This document shows, piece after piece, positions 53,959 through 64,000 of a stretch of 64,000 bases of DNA. This DNA comes from Aurelia coerulea (taxonomy: Eukaryota > Cnidaria > Scyphozoa > Semaeostomeae > Ulmaridae): assembly GCA_039566865.1 (NCBI GenBank), contig CM076948.1, positions 11,791,001 to 11,855,000 of the forward strand. Reading direction: 5' to 3'. Positions within the stretch are counted from its first letter, which is position 1. Every line of letters begins with the position of its first letter. The position numbers and the translations under genes were made by a program. The notes under the pieces were generated by a model. It saw nothing but the letters and a program-made list of their open reading frames with translations. It was not told where the DNA came from and searched no databases.

Positions 53959-56841
53959 TTGCAAACCAGTGATCAATTTGAGGAGTTTATCAATCAACTG
54001 CAGGCGACTCTCGATCAGCTTCGAAGGGAAAGATATCATTCTCTGGTCTTGACTGGAGATTTTAATTGTAGGTCATCTCAGTGGTGGGATAATGATGTTG
54101 AAAACCCCGAGGGAACTGCTTTGGATGAGCTAATGGAAATGAATAACCTTTACCAGTTTATTGATGAACCCACCAATATTCGAGGCGAAGGAATGTCCTG
54201 TATTGACCTTATTATAACCGACCAACCCAACATGTTTGTGGAATCCGAGGTTCATCATTCCTTAGATGAACACTGCCAGCATCAACTGATTTATGGTAAA
54301 CTAAACTATTCTTTACCCACTCCACCTCCATACAAAAGAACGATCTGGGATTATTCAAAAGCCGACACCGGCACAATCAGAGATGTACTGAACTGCGTTG
54401 ACTGGAATTCGCGATTTAATGGCCTAGGGTCCGAAGAAATGGCGGAGGTTTTCACCAGTGCCCTGCATTCTACTCTTTCGTCGCATATACCTAACAAAAT
54501 CATAAAATGTAATGATAAAGATCCACCATGGATAACACCGGAGCTAAAATCTGCGATCAAGCGTAAACACAGAGTTTATAGAAAGTTTGTGCAGAGTGGA
54601 AGAAGGCAAGAGGACTGGAACCTAGTTAAGGAAACACGAAATAGAACATCCAAAATGATTATTCATGAAAAAGAAAGCTATTACTTGCACCTTGGAAGAA
54701 AATTGTCTGATCCTAACCAAGGCATTAAAACCTATTGGGCCACCCTAAACAGGTTAATCAATAAGAAAAAAGTCTCAAATATCCCTCCTTTGCTGGAAAA
54801 TGGACTATTTGTGACGAACGTTCAAACCAAAGCTAACATTTTAAACGAATATTTTGTAAAGCAATGCTGTATGATAGCAACGGGGAGTTCTCTTCCTAAT
54901 TTCCGGCCAAGATGTAACTCTGTCTTAGAAAACATGAATATTGATAGGGAAAAAGTTCTTCAACTGATTCGCGCTCTAGATTCTAAAAAAGCAAGTGGAT
55001 GTGACAATATCTCTGTTTTCATGATAAAGATATGCGATAGTTCAATTGTTGAGCCCCTGTGCCTGATCTTTGAAAAATGCCTTGAGACAGGAATCTATCC
55101 ATCTGTCTGGAAGAAAGCCAATATTATTCCAGTGCATAAAAAAGAAAGCAGGCAAAACAAAAAAAATTATCGACCCATCTCACTGTTACCAATTTTCGGA
55201 AAAGTCTTTGAAAAAATATTATTTGATGGAATATACGGACATCTTAACGAAAATGGACTTATAACTTCAAGACAGTCTGGCTTTCGACCAGGTGACTCGA
55301 CAATTAATCAGTTATTATCTATAACTCACAAGATCTACAGTGCGTTCGAAGAAATTCCCAGCCATGAAACTAGAGCTGTCTTTCTTGACTTGTCGAAGGC
55401 ATTTGATAGGGTCTGGCATGAGGGTTTACTATACAAATTGCAATGCAGTGGCATAGATGGAAACCTTCTCTCGTTGATTCGGAATTATTTGGTAAATCGA
55501 AAACAGCGTGTAGTGCTGAATGGCAAAAGCTCAGAATGGGCATCAATATCTGCAGGAGTGCCACAAGGCTCAGTATTAGGACAATTGTTTTTTCTAGTGT
55601 ACACAAATGACCTTGTCGATAATGTTCACTCCGATGCGAGAATGTTTGCGGATGACACATCTCTTTTTTCGGTTGTAAATGAAGTCAATAGAACTGCAGA
55701 GGACTTAAATAGGGACCTTGAGACGGTACGTTTGTGGGCATGGCAATGGAAAATGCAGTTCAATGCGGATAAAACTGAAGAAGTTATTTTTTCTTGCAAG
55801 AGACGTAAGCCCTCCCATCCTCCCCTGTCTTTGGGATCCAACGAGATAGATACAAAATACGAGCACAAACACCTGGGACTAACTCTTGACTCTAAATTAA
55901 ATTTTGAAAGCCATATTCGAGAAGCTAGTTTAAAAGCAAGAAGGGGTATCGGTATGATAAAATATCTTTCGAAATATGTTTCTAGAAATGTGCTCGATCA
56001 GATATATAAGCTCTATGTGAGGCCCCACCTGGATTATGGAGACATCATATATCATAGATATGATCCTGAAATGCAATCTGCTTTCACTCAAAGACTGGAG
56101 CATATTCAATATTCAGCTGCCCTGGCAGTCACTGGAGCATGGAGAGGTACGAGTAGACAAAGACTCTACGAGGAATTAGGTTGGGAAAACTTGTATCATA
56201 GAAGATGGTATCGACGTTTGTGTCATTTTTTCAACGTGAAAAAGTCACAATCCCCTCATTACTTGTTTGCGGAAATTCCAGATGAACGCGAACTTACCTA
56301 CAATCTCAGAGCAACACGCGCTTACAACCAAAATTTTGGGCGAACTGTCCGTTTTTCGAATACGTAATTCCAAAATACTCTTTTTGAATGGAATCTTCTT
56401 TGTGATGATATAAAACATTCTGTAAGCATTGCTGAATTCAAACGTAAACTTCTTGCAACCATACGACCATTAGGAAACTCTACTTATAACATTCATGACA
56501 TTGACGGTGTTAGATCTTTAACAAAACTTCGCTTGAATTTTAGTGCATTAAACGAACATAGATTCCGGCATAACTTTGACTGTCTAAACCCGATTTGTAG
56601 TTGTGGAACTGGAAAAGAGGACAATGAACACTATCTCCTGCACTGCCCACAGTTTGATTTGATGCGTGCAGATCTCTTTGGTCATCTCTCAGAAATCCCT
56701 GCCCTGGACATTAATGATATGGATACAACAGCCTTGTCCGATCTCCTTTTATATGGCAGTTCACACTTGAATATAATTAGCAATAGAATGATCATGGATG
56801 CCACTATATTATACATTAAGACTACTCAACGCTTTAAGTGA
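53959..56841 (+). pseudogene. Nearly complete LINE ORF2 (endonuclease end, RT), one stop
   Basis: The same frame runs from 53950 to 56841, about 960 codons, broken only by TAA at 56365-56367 (FSNT-stop-FQNTLF). The EEP endonuclease C-terminal part is residues 1-115 (GDFN 33-36; CIDLIITDQP 81-90; SLDEHCQHQLI 101-111). RT: KKASGCDNISVFMIKI (343-358), NYRPISLLPIFGKVFEKIL (403-421), VFLDLSKAFDRVWH (474-487), GVPQGSVLG (533-541) and FADD (563-566). GQL replaces the usual GPL at 541-543. The C-terminal zinc-type motif CSCGTGKEDNEHYLLHC lies after the stop. It is 5' truncated near 53950, losing the endonuclease N-terminus and ORF1. This is the best preserved retroelement gene in the window. Confidence 0.95.
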
Positions 56842-57118
56842 AACTCCAAACAGCAGCTACCCCCCCCCCCTTTTTTTATTTTGTTGTATATATTCTTTGT
56901 AATGGATTGTTTATTGTAAGTGTCCCTCATAGTGGGAACACGATGACCTTGGGTCTTTTCCCGCTATGAGGGGCACAGTTGAATGTAAATATTAGAGTTG
57001 TAGTTGTTTTAAGTTGATAAAAAAAAAAAAAAAAAGTTTGTAAATCAATTCTGCATACACGTTGAATACTTACTCTGTGTAAATGTTATAAAATCAAATC
57101 AAATAAAAATCAAACCAA
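56842..57118 (+). other. 3' untranslated region of the LINE at 53959
   Basis: It includes a stem-loop (56922-56938 with 56958-56974; arms TCCCTCATAGTGGGAA and TTCCCGCTATGAGGGG), a run of 15 or more A near 57020, and an end rich in AAATCAAATCAAATAAAAAT typical of LINE 3' termini. Such a 3' hairpin may be what the RT recognises, which I infer only. Confidence 0.6.
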
Positions 57119-57286
57119 AAGAGAAAATGAAGATTAACAATTTAAACAGGAAAGCAGGGAAGAAGGAAGGATAAAACACAAGAAAAGGGCAGTTTTTGGT
57201 CATGTTTTTGTAACTGCCAAATATGTGTTGTGCAACAGTTCAATGGTGCTTTGAAATCTGCCTCATGAAAAAATTGATAAAACAAT

Positions 57287-57573
57287 AAAGGGTGTCCCAA
57301 AAAACATGTGCGCTGTTTGAGTGGCTGCTGCGGAGCAGCTATAAATCCAATTGTTCTGTTCTTCAGATATTTTATAGAAGAGATTTCAACTTAAAGTTTC
57401 ACACCGAATTTGAATAAATCTGGTAAGTACAGGGTGTCCCAAAAACATGTACACTGTTTGAATGGCTACTGTGAAGGAGCCATACATCTAACTTGACCCA
57501 TTTTTCAAATTTTGAATAGACGAGATTTCAACTTAGAGTTTGGCACCAAGTTTGAGCAAATCTAGTAAGTGGT
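57287..57573 (+). repeat. Two direct copies of a transposon end
   Basis: GGGTGTCCCAAAAAACATGT at about 57290 and CAGGGTGTCCCAAAAACATG at about 57430 start two units of about 142 bp that match throughout (TTTGAGTGGCTGCTG against TTTGAATGGCTACTG). The second is preceded by TA. No inverted partner was found. The arrangement parallels 257-590. Confidence 0.7.
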
Positions 57574-57986
57574 TGCTGATTTATTGAGAATGAAAGTCAA
57601 AATCAGCGGTTGTTTCAAAACTAAAGGATTATATTTCTGTACTTAACCTTATAATTTGAATTTTACCATCCAATGGACTTAAACTTTGGAGTTATGTCAG
57701 GAAACACATTTGGGAGTAATTAATGACCACATAACTCAATGAATATTGACCAGGCAGCCTGCTGAATGCAATATTCTTGGTTTAAAACGACTTTATCACT
57801 TTAGAGAAGCGAATAACTGATGGAAGCATGTCATGGCCTGCAGCACTTGTGTTCCAGATCAACATTTCTAGCCGCCCTGGCTATGTTCAATATTCTTGGC
57901 TATCGAAAATCTAATTCATGAATATCTATCTCATTTGTGAACATCAGAGAACCGGGCTAGGTTTGTTTTTTCAATCAATTTCTTTG
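57574..57986. other. No gene recognised
   Basis: AT-rich sequence. CAATATTCTTGG occurs at about 57770 and again near 57888. Confidence 0.3.
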
Positions 57987-58024
57987 ATGATTATTATTAT
58001 TATTATTGTTATTATTGTTATTAC

Positions 58025-58055
<31 letters not shown>

Positions 58056-58312
58056 GTTATTATTATTATTATTATTATCAAATTATTTACAGTTGGTATA
58101 ATACAAAGTAAAAAAACTAATTCAAACAAATTATTTACAATACTACGAATTAATAAAATAAAAATATGGGATCCTCACTATCACCTAAGTTTCTTATTTA
58201 ATTGCAGATCTTGCATGTACAATTTTGCCCATTCTATTCTTTGATCATTCTTTTAAATATCGCTGTTGAGTTTGAATTTTTTATGGTATCTGGTAGAGTG
58301 TTCCATATAACA
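57987..58312 (-). pseudogene. LINE 3' end with (AAT)n tail, minus strand
   Basis: Bases 58080-58312 on the minus strand give CACTCTACCAGATACCATAA and the last coding bases of the same family as 43450, then an intact 3' untranslated region ending in an (AAT)n tract (57987-58079, seen as ATT on the plus strand). Only the tail is present. It shows the uninterrupted sequence at which the 7-kb transposon inserted in the other copy. Confidence 0.85.
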
Positions 58313-59032
58313 CAGCACTTACCTCGAACATAGGGCTTTGACTTCGCTAAATTTATTTGACTGCGGCCTTCTTCGTGATTGACACCCAATTACAAGCTAG
58401 TAGACCCCTGCCCCTCTTTTCGATTGCTAGAAATGTGCATACGGTTTATTTTCAAAATGAAGGTCCCTCATACCTTTGTTTCAAATTCCAAAAAGTCTCA
58501 TTGCCGTATCTTTCTTCCTTCAAACAAAATACGCTTGTATCATTTCACTTTCTGTGTTTGAGGCTCTGTCTGTTCTCAAATCGATTCGAACGCATCTATG
58601 AAACCCTTCCGAAACTGTCTGGAAATGTCACCAAATGCATCAGGGGGTAAGCCAAGGGGTGAACCAAGTAGGGGACAGGGACAAAGTTTCCAGAAACAGA
58701 TCTATTCTTGATAAAACTTGACCAGCCATTTTCCTTTTGAGCATGTTTAAATGCCAAGAAACATATCTGCAGCAGTATTGGAGACAGCATGACAATTCAT
58801 GAATTAAACAATAAGAAACAAATTAAGAAACTTGCGGTACTAAAATGCGAAAAATATCATGTTAAACTGAGAAACCTTTAATACTATCGCCTGATCCAAA
58901 GTTCTCATTAGAAATAAGTGATACCTTTTAATTTAGTACAACAAAGATGACAACAACAAAAGAAGGGCCCTTAAAATCTTATTGAGGAGGTGGACAGGGT
59001 CCACGCAAAGTTTTTCTATATCAATAGAAATA
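58313..59032. other. No gene recognised
   Basis: Open frames 58357-58650 (plus) and 58596-58790 (minus) have no recognisable domain. Confidence 0.3.
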
Positions 59033-59367
59033 CACTCATTTTTTTTATAAGAAACTGCTTATAAGAAACGGTAGGCTCAATTTGTCGAAAGCTAAGAAAC
59101 AACCCGACCTGAATTGAAAAAGCTAAGAAACTTTTTGTAATTTTCAGTTTTAATTTTCCTATCACACTCAAAAAATATTTTGACATTGTACAGCTAAAGC
59201 AACTGTTTGGACATTATTTTGAGTGCGAATTATGTTATTTACTCGTTTGAGAGACTTACTAAAAATATAAGAAACACGTAAGAAACTTTTGGTAGCAAAA
59301 TGACCCAAAAACTTAAGAAACTGCCTACCAGCCGCGGACCTTAGTTTCTTATAAAAAAAAATGAGTG
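59033..59367. mobile_element. 335-bp MITE with TA flanks
   Basis: The left end CACTCATTTTTTTTATAAGA is mirrored at the right by TCTTATAAAAAAAAATGAGTG, with TA at 59031-59032 and 59368-59369. An inner pair (CACTCAAAAAATATTTTGAC with a TTATTTTGAGTG phrase) suggests a nested or duplicated inverted structure. Many TAAGAAAC phrases. No reading frame. Confidence 0.8.
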
Positions 59368-59369
59368 TA

Positions 59370-59966
59370 TCTACCTCCTACCCTGATCCTCTCATACACT
59401 CTTTCTTTATAAGAATAATATTTATGAGAATATTCAGGCTTGGATTCATCCAACTTTTAAGAATATCATAAGAATATCGCTCAGCCTCAGCTGGCATATT
59501 TGTGTCTCATTTTTCATATTTTTCAGCAGTTGCCTGCTTTGCGATGTTTGTTATAGCTGCTTAAATTTATCTGTCGTTCCACCATTTCCTCGTACTACTT
59601 TTGCCTGGAACCATATCAGATTTGAAAAAAAAACAAGAATACTTTAATACTGTTTTCAGATTTATAATGAAAATTTCTATAGCGAGGCTGGAATTAATAG
59701 CATTTTTTTAAAAAAGGAGCGAATGTAGTTTCTGTTGGAAGAGTTGTTGAAGGATGCTAGAAATACGAGGTATCGGAGGGGTCAAATGCAGACGGGTTTG
59801 AATGAGAAGAGCAATTTCAAGTGATAGGAAACGGCCTGCAAGAAAGAGTCTAGAAATGGGGTTTAGTCAACTCTGATGAAGCTCCATTTGGGTTTATTGA
59901 ATGTGCTCTTTTTTATAAGAATAATGTTCATAAAAACATTCGACTCAGAATCATCCAATTTTTAAG
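59370..59966. other. No gene recognised; 60-bp direct repeat
   Basis: The phrase TTATAAGAATAAT...TCATCCAACTTTTAAGAAT at about 59408-59465 recurs at about 59912-59968, right at the 3' border of the next LINE. It could be an old repeat. Confidence 0.4.
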
Positions 59967-60868
59967 AATGGTATCTGGTAGAGTGTTCCATAGGAGAGCG
60001 CCTTTGAATGCAAATGAATTAACTCCGAATGTGTCTGCATTTCTTTTCGGTAATTGCAACAGATTCTTTGTTCGTAATTCATATTTTATGTGTTTTCTTT
60101 CAAAGAATGTCCACATAAATGATGGATTTTCTTCTGAAAGGCACTTAAAGATTTGAAGCATCAATTTTTGCAAATTCTTAATGTGGACTTTTCGTTCATC
60201 TGTTCTTTCCAGTAGTACTTCAAATGGCATATTGAAATCATTGTGCAAAATTCTTAATGCTCTTTTTTGGACACGGTCTATCTGGTTGTTTGATGTCTTC
60301 CCATGGTACATCCAGATCAAAGGGCAATAATTGAAATTAGACATAATAAATGTAATATAGAGGATCTCACCCTTTTCTTGGTTCAGATAGGGAGCCACGC
60401 GCGAAAAAGCACTCACTTTCCTGTTCGCTTTCTGACAGAGGGCTCTTGTATGGTCATCAAATTTCAGCTGAGAGTCAACAGTGACTCCTAGCAATTTAAC
60501 TTTGTCTGTAAGGGGGATGATTTTGTCATTAATTTCGAGGATGAATTTTGGTTCCTCTCTCAGCCCTAAAAACATAACCTGAAATTTTGCAGGGTTGGCT
60601 GCCATATGATTATCTCTGAACCAGTTAAGGGTGTTACACAGGTCTTCCTCAAGGTTCAATATCACACTTTCAATATCCTTCCCAAACGTATATATCGTAG
60701 TGTCATCTGCAAAGTTACAAACTTCAGATTCTTTAACTGCGAGAAGCAGATCATTAATGAAGATATTGAAAAAAGTGGTCCAAGTACTGACCCTTGTGGA
60801 ACACCTGATTTGATCCCAAGCCATTCACTAAACTCGGATCCAACTTTCACGCGCTGTTTTCTATTATA
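59967..60868 (-). pseudogene. LINE RT C-terminal half, copy on minus strand
   Basis: This is a second copy of the element at 43450. It starts (5' side) at KQRVKVGSEFSEWLG near 60868, beside an AT-rich microsatellite. A T-run near 60770 has six T against seven in the other copy, giving a frameshift after GVPQGSVLGPLF. The frame then continues (residues from FFNIFINDL) through FADDTTIY, NYCPLIWMYHG and LLWNTLPDTI. It loses similarity at 59967, so the 3' tail is missing. About 15 amino-acid differences from the plus-strand copy in some 290 residues. Confidence 0.9.
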
Positions 60869-60890
60869 GATATTATATTATTGATATAGA

Positions 60891-61007
60891 TATCATATTA
60901 TATTATATTATATTATATTATATTATATTATATTACATTATATTATATTATATTATATTATATTATATTATATTATATTATATTATATTATATTATACTA
61001 TATTATA
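60891..61007 (+). repeat. (TTATA)n pentanucleotide microsatellite
   Basis: About 23 near-perfect TTATA units with rare C substitutions lie next to the 5' truncation point of the minus-strand LINE. Confidence 0.97.
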
Positions 61008-61068
61008 GATATCTGATTTTGACATAATGGAGAATAATGGCAAGCTATCGATTCGACTAATTAACTCA

Positions 61069-61096
61069 CTGATGAGGCTGCCGATGGGCAGCGAAA
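61069..61096 (+). ncRNA. Hammerhead-like core with strong stem II
   Basis: CTGATGA (61069-61075), then G, GCTGCC-GATG-GGCAGC forming six pairs with a tetraloop, then GAAA (61093-61096). Both conserved core boxes are exact, and the stem between them is fully paired. It is followed by TATTTGAGGTAACAATAAAAA. Helices I and III cannot be assigned with confidence, and no Penelope-like coding sequence is adjacent. Confidence 0.45.
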
Positions 61097-61632
61097 TATT
61101 TGAGGTAACAATAAAAACAATGGTCACCAAAACAAAATTACCAAATTACAACTAGGAGAATAATGAATCCTCTGGTTTTGAGACAGCCAATGATTTTGAC
61201 TTTCTTGCTCCATAAATCAGCACCTACTGTACATGAACTGAAATTTCCTGCGAAAAATATGCAGGTGGGAATGACCATAGCCTGACTAATATCTTCAAGC
61301 AAACAAAATGAATCACAGGGGATAAATATAAACTCATACGTCTATAACATTGATATCATTTCTTGAGAGATCCAAATGTTTCAGCCGTGTAAAGCCTCTT
61401 AGAGCATTTCCAAGATGAGAAATTTTTTGGTGATATGATCCAGGAAGTGACAATGATTTGACATCATCTGTAAACAAATAAAACTGTATAAAAAACCAAT
61501 GTTATTGCACTTATTATATAATGTTATTGCATTTATTTCCCGCATTTGCTAATAGAGTTGAAGCCTTGAAAATTATCGACTTTCTCTCGAAATTGATTAA
61601 ATGAAATTATATGATAATTCTTTTATATTCAA
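61097..61632. other. No gene recognised
   Basis: AT-rich spacer with a repeated ATAATGTTATTGCA phrase near 61500-61530. Confidence 0.3.
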
Positions 61633-62050
61633 AAGCTATATGCAGAGCTTGGCTGGGAATCACTAAGTTCCCGTAGGTGGAGCAGACGCCTTACCTTGTT
61701 TTACAAGATTATAAACAATCCAGCCTCTGATTATACGATGGATCCAATCCCTCAGCTTCATCAGTCGCATTACCCTCTTCGCAATCGTGATGTCATAGGG
61801 CAAATAATGGCAAGGACAGAAAAATTCAAATCTAGTTTTTATCCTAACTGCTTAGCTGAATGGAACGATATTGAACCAGAACTTAGACGTACACCAACTT
61901 TCGCTGTTTTTAAGAAAGAGATTTTGTCAATCATCCGCCCCCCTGCAAACTCTGTCTTCGGAATTCTTGACCCGATAGGTTTGTCTTTTCTTACTCAACT
62001 TAGAGTCGGTCTAAGCAAATTAAACTTCCACAACACAGTGATAAAGATCG
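61633..62050 (+). pseudogene. LINE ORF2 C-terminus
   Basis: From 61633 the frame encodes KLYAELGWESLSSRRWSRRL, then YPLRNRDVIGQIMARTEKFK, FKKEILSIIRPPANSVFGIL and LTQLRVGLSKLNFH, the C-terminal region of a jockey-like ORF2. Similarity stops at LNFH; the final zinc-type motif seen at 56533-56841 is replaced by a short unrelated tail to a stop at 62067. Truncated at both ends, with no RT. Confidence 0.85.
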
Positions 62051-62067
62051 ACGAAATTATGGAATAA

Positions 62068-62855
62068 ATAGAAAAAAAATGAAATTTCAAAAAAATGCCA
62101 ATTTTTACATGCCCATTAAAGAGGGTAGACTTGGGCTTAACAGAAAGCAAAAATTTTCAAAATCGGACTGTCCAATGATGAGAAATAGAATTTTGAAGTT
62201 TGTCACAATTTCAAGTGGTTGTTTACTTTAGAATTTCCCGTGCAATGTAGAGTTTTGAGCCAAGGAATTTTGAAGTTTGTCACAATTTCAATTGGTTGTT
62301 TACTTTAGAATTTCCGGTGCAATAAAGTGTGATAAATCAGCTTAGAAAAGACCGATTATCATGATTTTTGTACGAAATGGTCAGCAATTTAGTTGTGGTT
62401 AACATATGTAAAAATATTGTACATTGGGTGTAAGATTATGGGTAGATGAACCCTGTTTAGATCCTTACTTTTTACGAAAAATTTCGTGAAAAATTGCCAC
62501 TTAAAGTTGAAAGCAAAAATTCTAGGTAATTCTAGGTGTTAGCTATTAATATATTGAAATACTAGAACCTATGTGGAGCATTTCTGCCAAAGGGCCTGTT
62601 TCAAATCGTTCTAATTTTTTTGCAAAAAACTTTGAAGATTGCATGTGACATAGGTTTTTCTTTCCTGATTTCCTTGCAAAACTGTAGTGGTGCAATGCCT
62701 TGACTCTTTTCTTCAAGGCAAGAGCTCTAAATTTGCGAAATTGGTTCTCAAAAATTCAAAAGAGGTATTCTCGATGCCATGATAAAAATAATGGCCGATT
62801 TTTGTGAAACAATAGCTTGATGCTTTGAAAGAGTAGAAAGAAAGAATAGAAAGAA
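62068..62855. repeat. No gene; 76-bp tandem duplication inside
   Basis: 62190-62250 and 62266-62326 share GAATTTTGAAGTTTGTCACA and the following 40 bp (period 76). The rest is unassigned AT-rich sequence. Confidence 0.7.
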
Positions 62856-63330
62856 TATCTCCAATATCAATTGTACTCTCATTCGCATGTCTTCGTTTGT
62901 CTGCGTACTCCTTATTGTAACTCTGACTCTTTAGTTCATTTTCACGAGCTTCTTTGTGCTTGTTCAAAACACATTTCTTTTCGAGAGAAGGAAGTTTAAG
63001 GTATTGATCAAAATCATCGCCTCAGAATGGTGGTCCATTGTCCGTCTTCACAGTTTCTGGAACATCGTGTACTGAGAAAATCTTATTCAATTTAGGAATC
63101 ACTACTGATGCTTTTGTCCTTCTGACAATCTCGACTTCAGGAAACCGAGAGTAACAATCTATTACGACAAGCAAGTAGTCCCCTGACGGCAAAGGTCCAT
63201 AAAAATCGATATGAATTTTCTCCCAGGGTCCTTTAGGCATGTCTTGTAGATGCAATGGTTCAGGTGGTGCTGGTCTGCCGACTGCTTGGCATGCAATACA
63301 TGATTGAAGTGTCTTTGCGCAAGCTCATCA
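62856..63330 (-). pseudogene. Ty3/gypsy-type integrase, core deleted
   Basis: On the minus strand the frame reads CIACQAVGRPAPPEPLH (second half of the HHCC zinc finger, after a one-base shift near 63320), then KGPWEKIHIDFYGPLPSGDY and KTDNGPPF (first two acidic residues of the DDE catalytic triad). After NGPPF a stop and GDDFDQYLK follow, and the sequence then jumps to LPSLEKK and NKHKEARENELKSQ, the post-catalytic region. The segment with the catalytic Glu is deleted, so this integrase cannot be active. Similarity ends near 62856 (STIDIGD). Confidence 0.85.
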
Positions 63331-64000
63331 ATACCGGGGAACCACACCTTTTCTCGAAGTAGTGCTTTTGTCTTGGATAAAACTTGGTGGTTTTCATGGG
63401 CAATGTCTATTGCTCGTTGATGAAGCGATGACGGTATGATTATACGTGTTCCTCTAAGTAAAACTCCTTGTGATCCGACTGTAAGCTCGTCTTTAATGCA
63501 ACGGTATGGCTTTAGGCAATCGGTGTCCCACATGTTTAAACGTATTGCTGCGTGCAATGTTTGTAATGTGGTATCAGACTTGGTTTCACGTGCTATCTCT
63601 TCTAATGGCATTGCTTTTGGTACTGAATGACGCGTCAGGGAATTTACGTATTCTTCTGCTAGCTTCTCTTGTTGCTTCTCTCCTTTCTTGAACGGATGCC
63701 GTGACAAATAATCGGCTGCGTTTTCACTACCGCTTAGGTATTGAATCTTGAACGCGTATGGTTGTAATCGGAGAACCCACCGTTCTATCCTTGCCGATGG
63801 TTTGGATGTAGCACTCCCGTAAATCACCTCTAATGGCCTATGGTCAGTGATTAATGTGAATTATTTTCCGTATAGGAACAAATGGAAGTGTTCAACACCC
63901 CCAGATGATACTTAACGCTTCTTTCTCCGTCTGTGAATATCTCTTTTCAACATCAGAAAGGGCTCTGCTAGCATAAGCGAGTACTGTGTATTCGTCAGAT
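63331..64000 (-). pseudogene. Ty3/gypsy-type RNase H and integrase zinc finger, partial
   Basis: From the window end, YTVLAYASRALSDVEKRYSQ and TEKEALSIIWG belong to the RNase H domain of a Ty3/gypsy-type pol. A frameshift follows near 63905, and the frame 63827-63162 resumes with KPSARIERWVLRLQPYAFKI and NAADYLSRHP, the end of RNase H. Then come the linker and the first half of the integrase zinc finger (IDIAHENHQVLSKTKALLRE, WFPGID). RT and protease would lie beyond the window. No LTR is seen. At least two frameshifts show decay. Confidence 0.88.

Noticed and set aside
53557..53972. Lys/Glu-rich coiled-coil-like frame
   Set aside because: It reflects a purine-rich tract; the opposite strand is equally open and Phe/Ser-rich.

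Overview
The window looks like repeat-dense nuclear DNA of a multicellular animal, most likely an aquatic invertebrate. A cnidarian is my best guess, from my recollection of similar retroelement proteins in corals, anemones and hydroids; no search was possible. The sequence is AT-rich, full of stop codons and microsatellites, and has no operon-like layout. I recognise no host gene, no rRNA and no functional tRNA. Almost everything identifiable is a transposable element (TE), usually truncated, frameshifted or interrupted by another TE.

Layout. 0-10 kb: transposon ends, a small reverse transcriptase (RT) relic, a (CTG)41 tract, an 8-bp-TSD MITE with C/G-run ends, the first copy of a 790-bp TA-flanked foldback MITE, and the 3' end of a LINE. 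10-20.3 kb: a decayed LINE ORF1, a 2.9-kb transposon with 500-bp inverted ends, a LINE endonuclease fragment, a LINE 3' end split by a Harbinger-like MITE, and a 1.6-kb foldback built of 165-bp repeats. 20.5-30 kb: a LINE C-terminus, a near-perfect 250-bp palindrome touching MITE copy 2, and a 55-bp satellite split by MITE copy 3, which proves the TA target duplication.

30.6-39.3 kb is the most unusual part: a patchwork of Penelope-like (GIY-YIG) fragments, an R2/NeSL-like element carrying a restriction-like endonuclease (REL), and four divergent 3' fragments of another REL-type LINE. Nearly every seam is a (TTA)n/(ATT)n tract. Penelope-like 3' ends carry a repeated motif resembling the core of a hammerhead ribozyme.

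40-51.4 kb: a TA-flanked 1.06-kb element, a LINE split by a piggyBac-like (TTAA) MITE, then a LINE 3' half split by a 6,975-bp foldback transposon with about 1.15-kb inverted ends, mirror-image tandem arrays, a tRNA-type SINE head and a decayed zinc-finger-like coding fragment. 51.9-62.1 kb: more LINEs, including one almost complete endonuclease plus RT reading frame broken by a single stop (53959-56841). 62.7-64 kb: a damaged Ty3/gypsy-type RNase H and integrase region running off the window end.

Recurrent theme: LINE coding sequence acts as a clean recorder of DNA-transposon insertion, so target duplications (TA, TTA, TTAA) can be read directly at four places. No intact autonomous transposase or complete retroelement is present. 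The locus appears to be a graveyard of nested insertions in which non-autonomous elements dominate.
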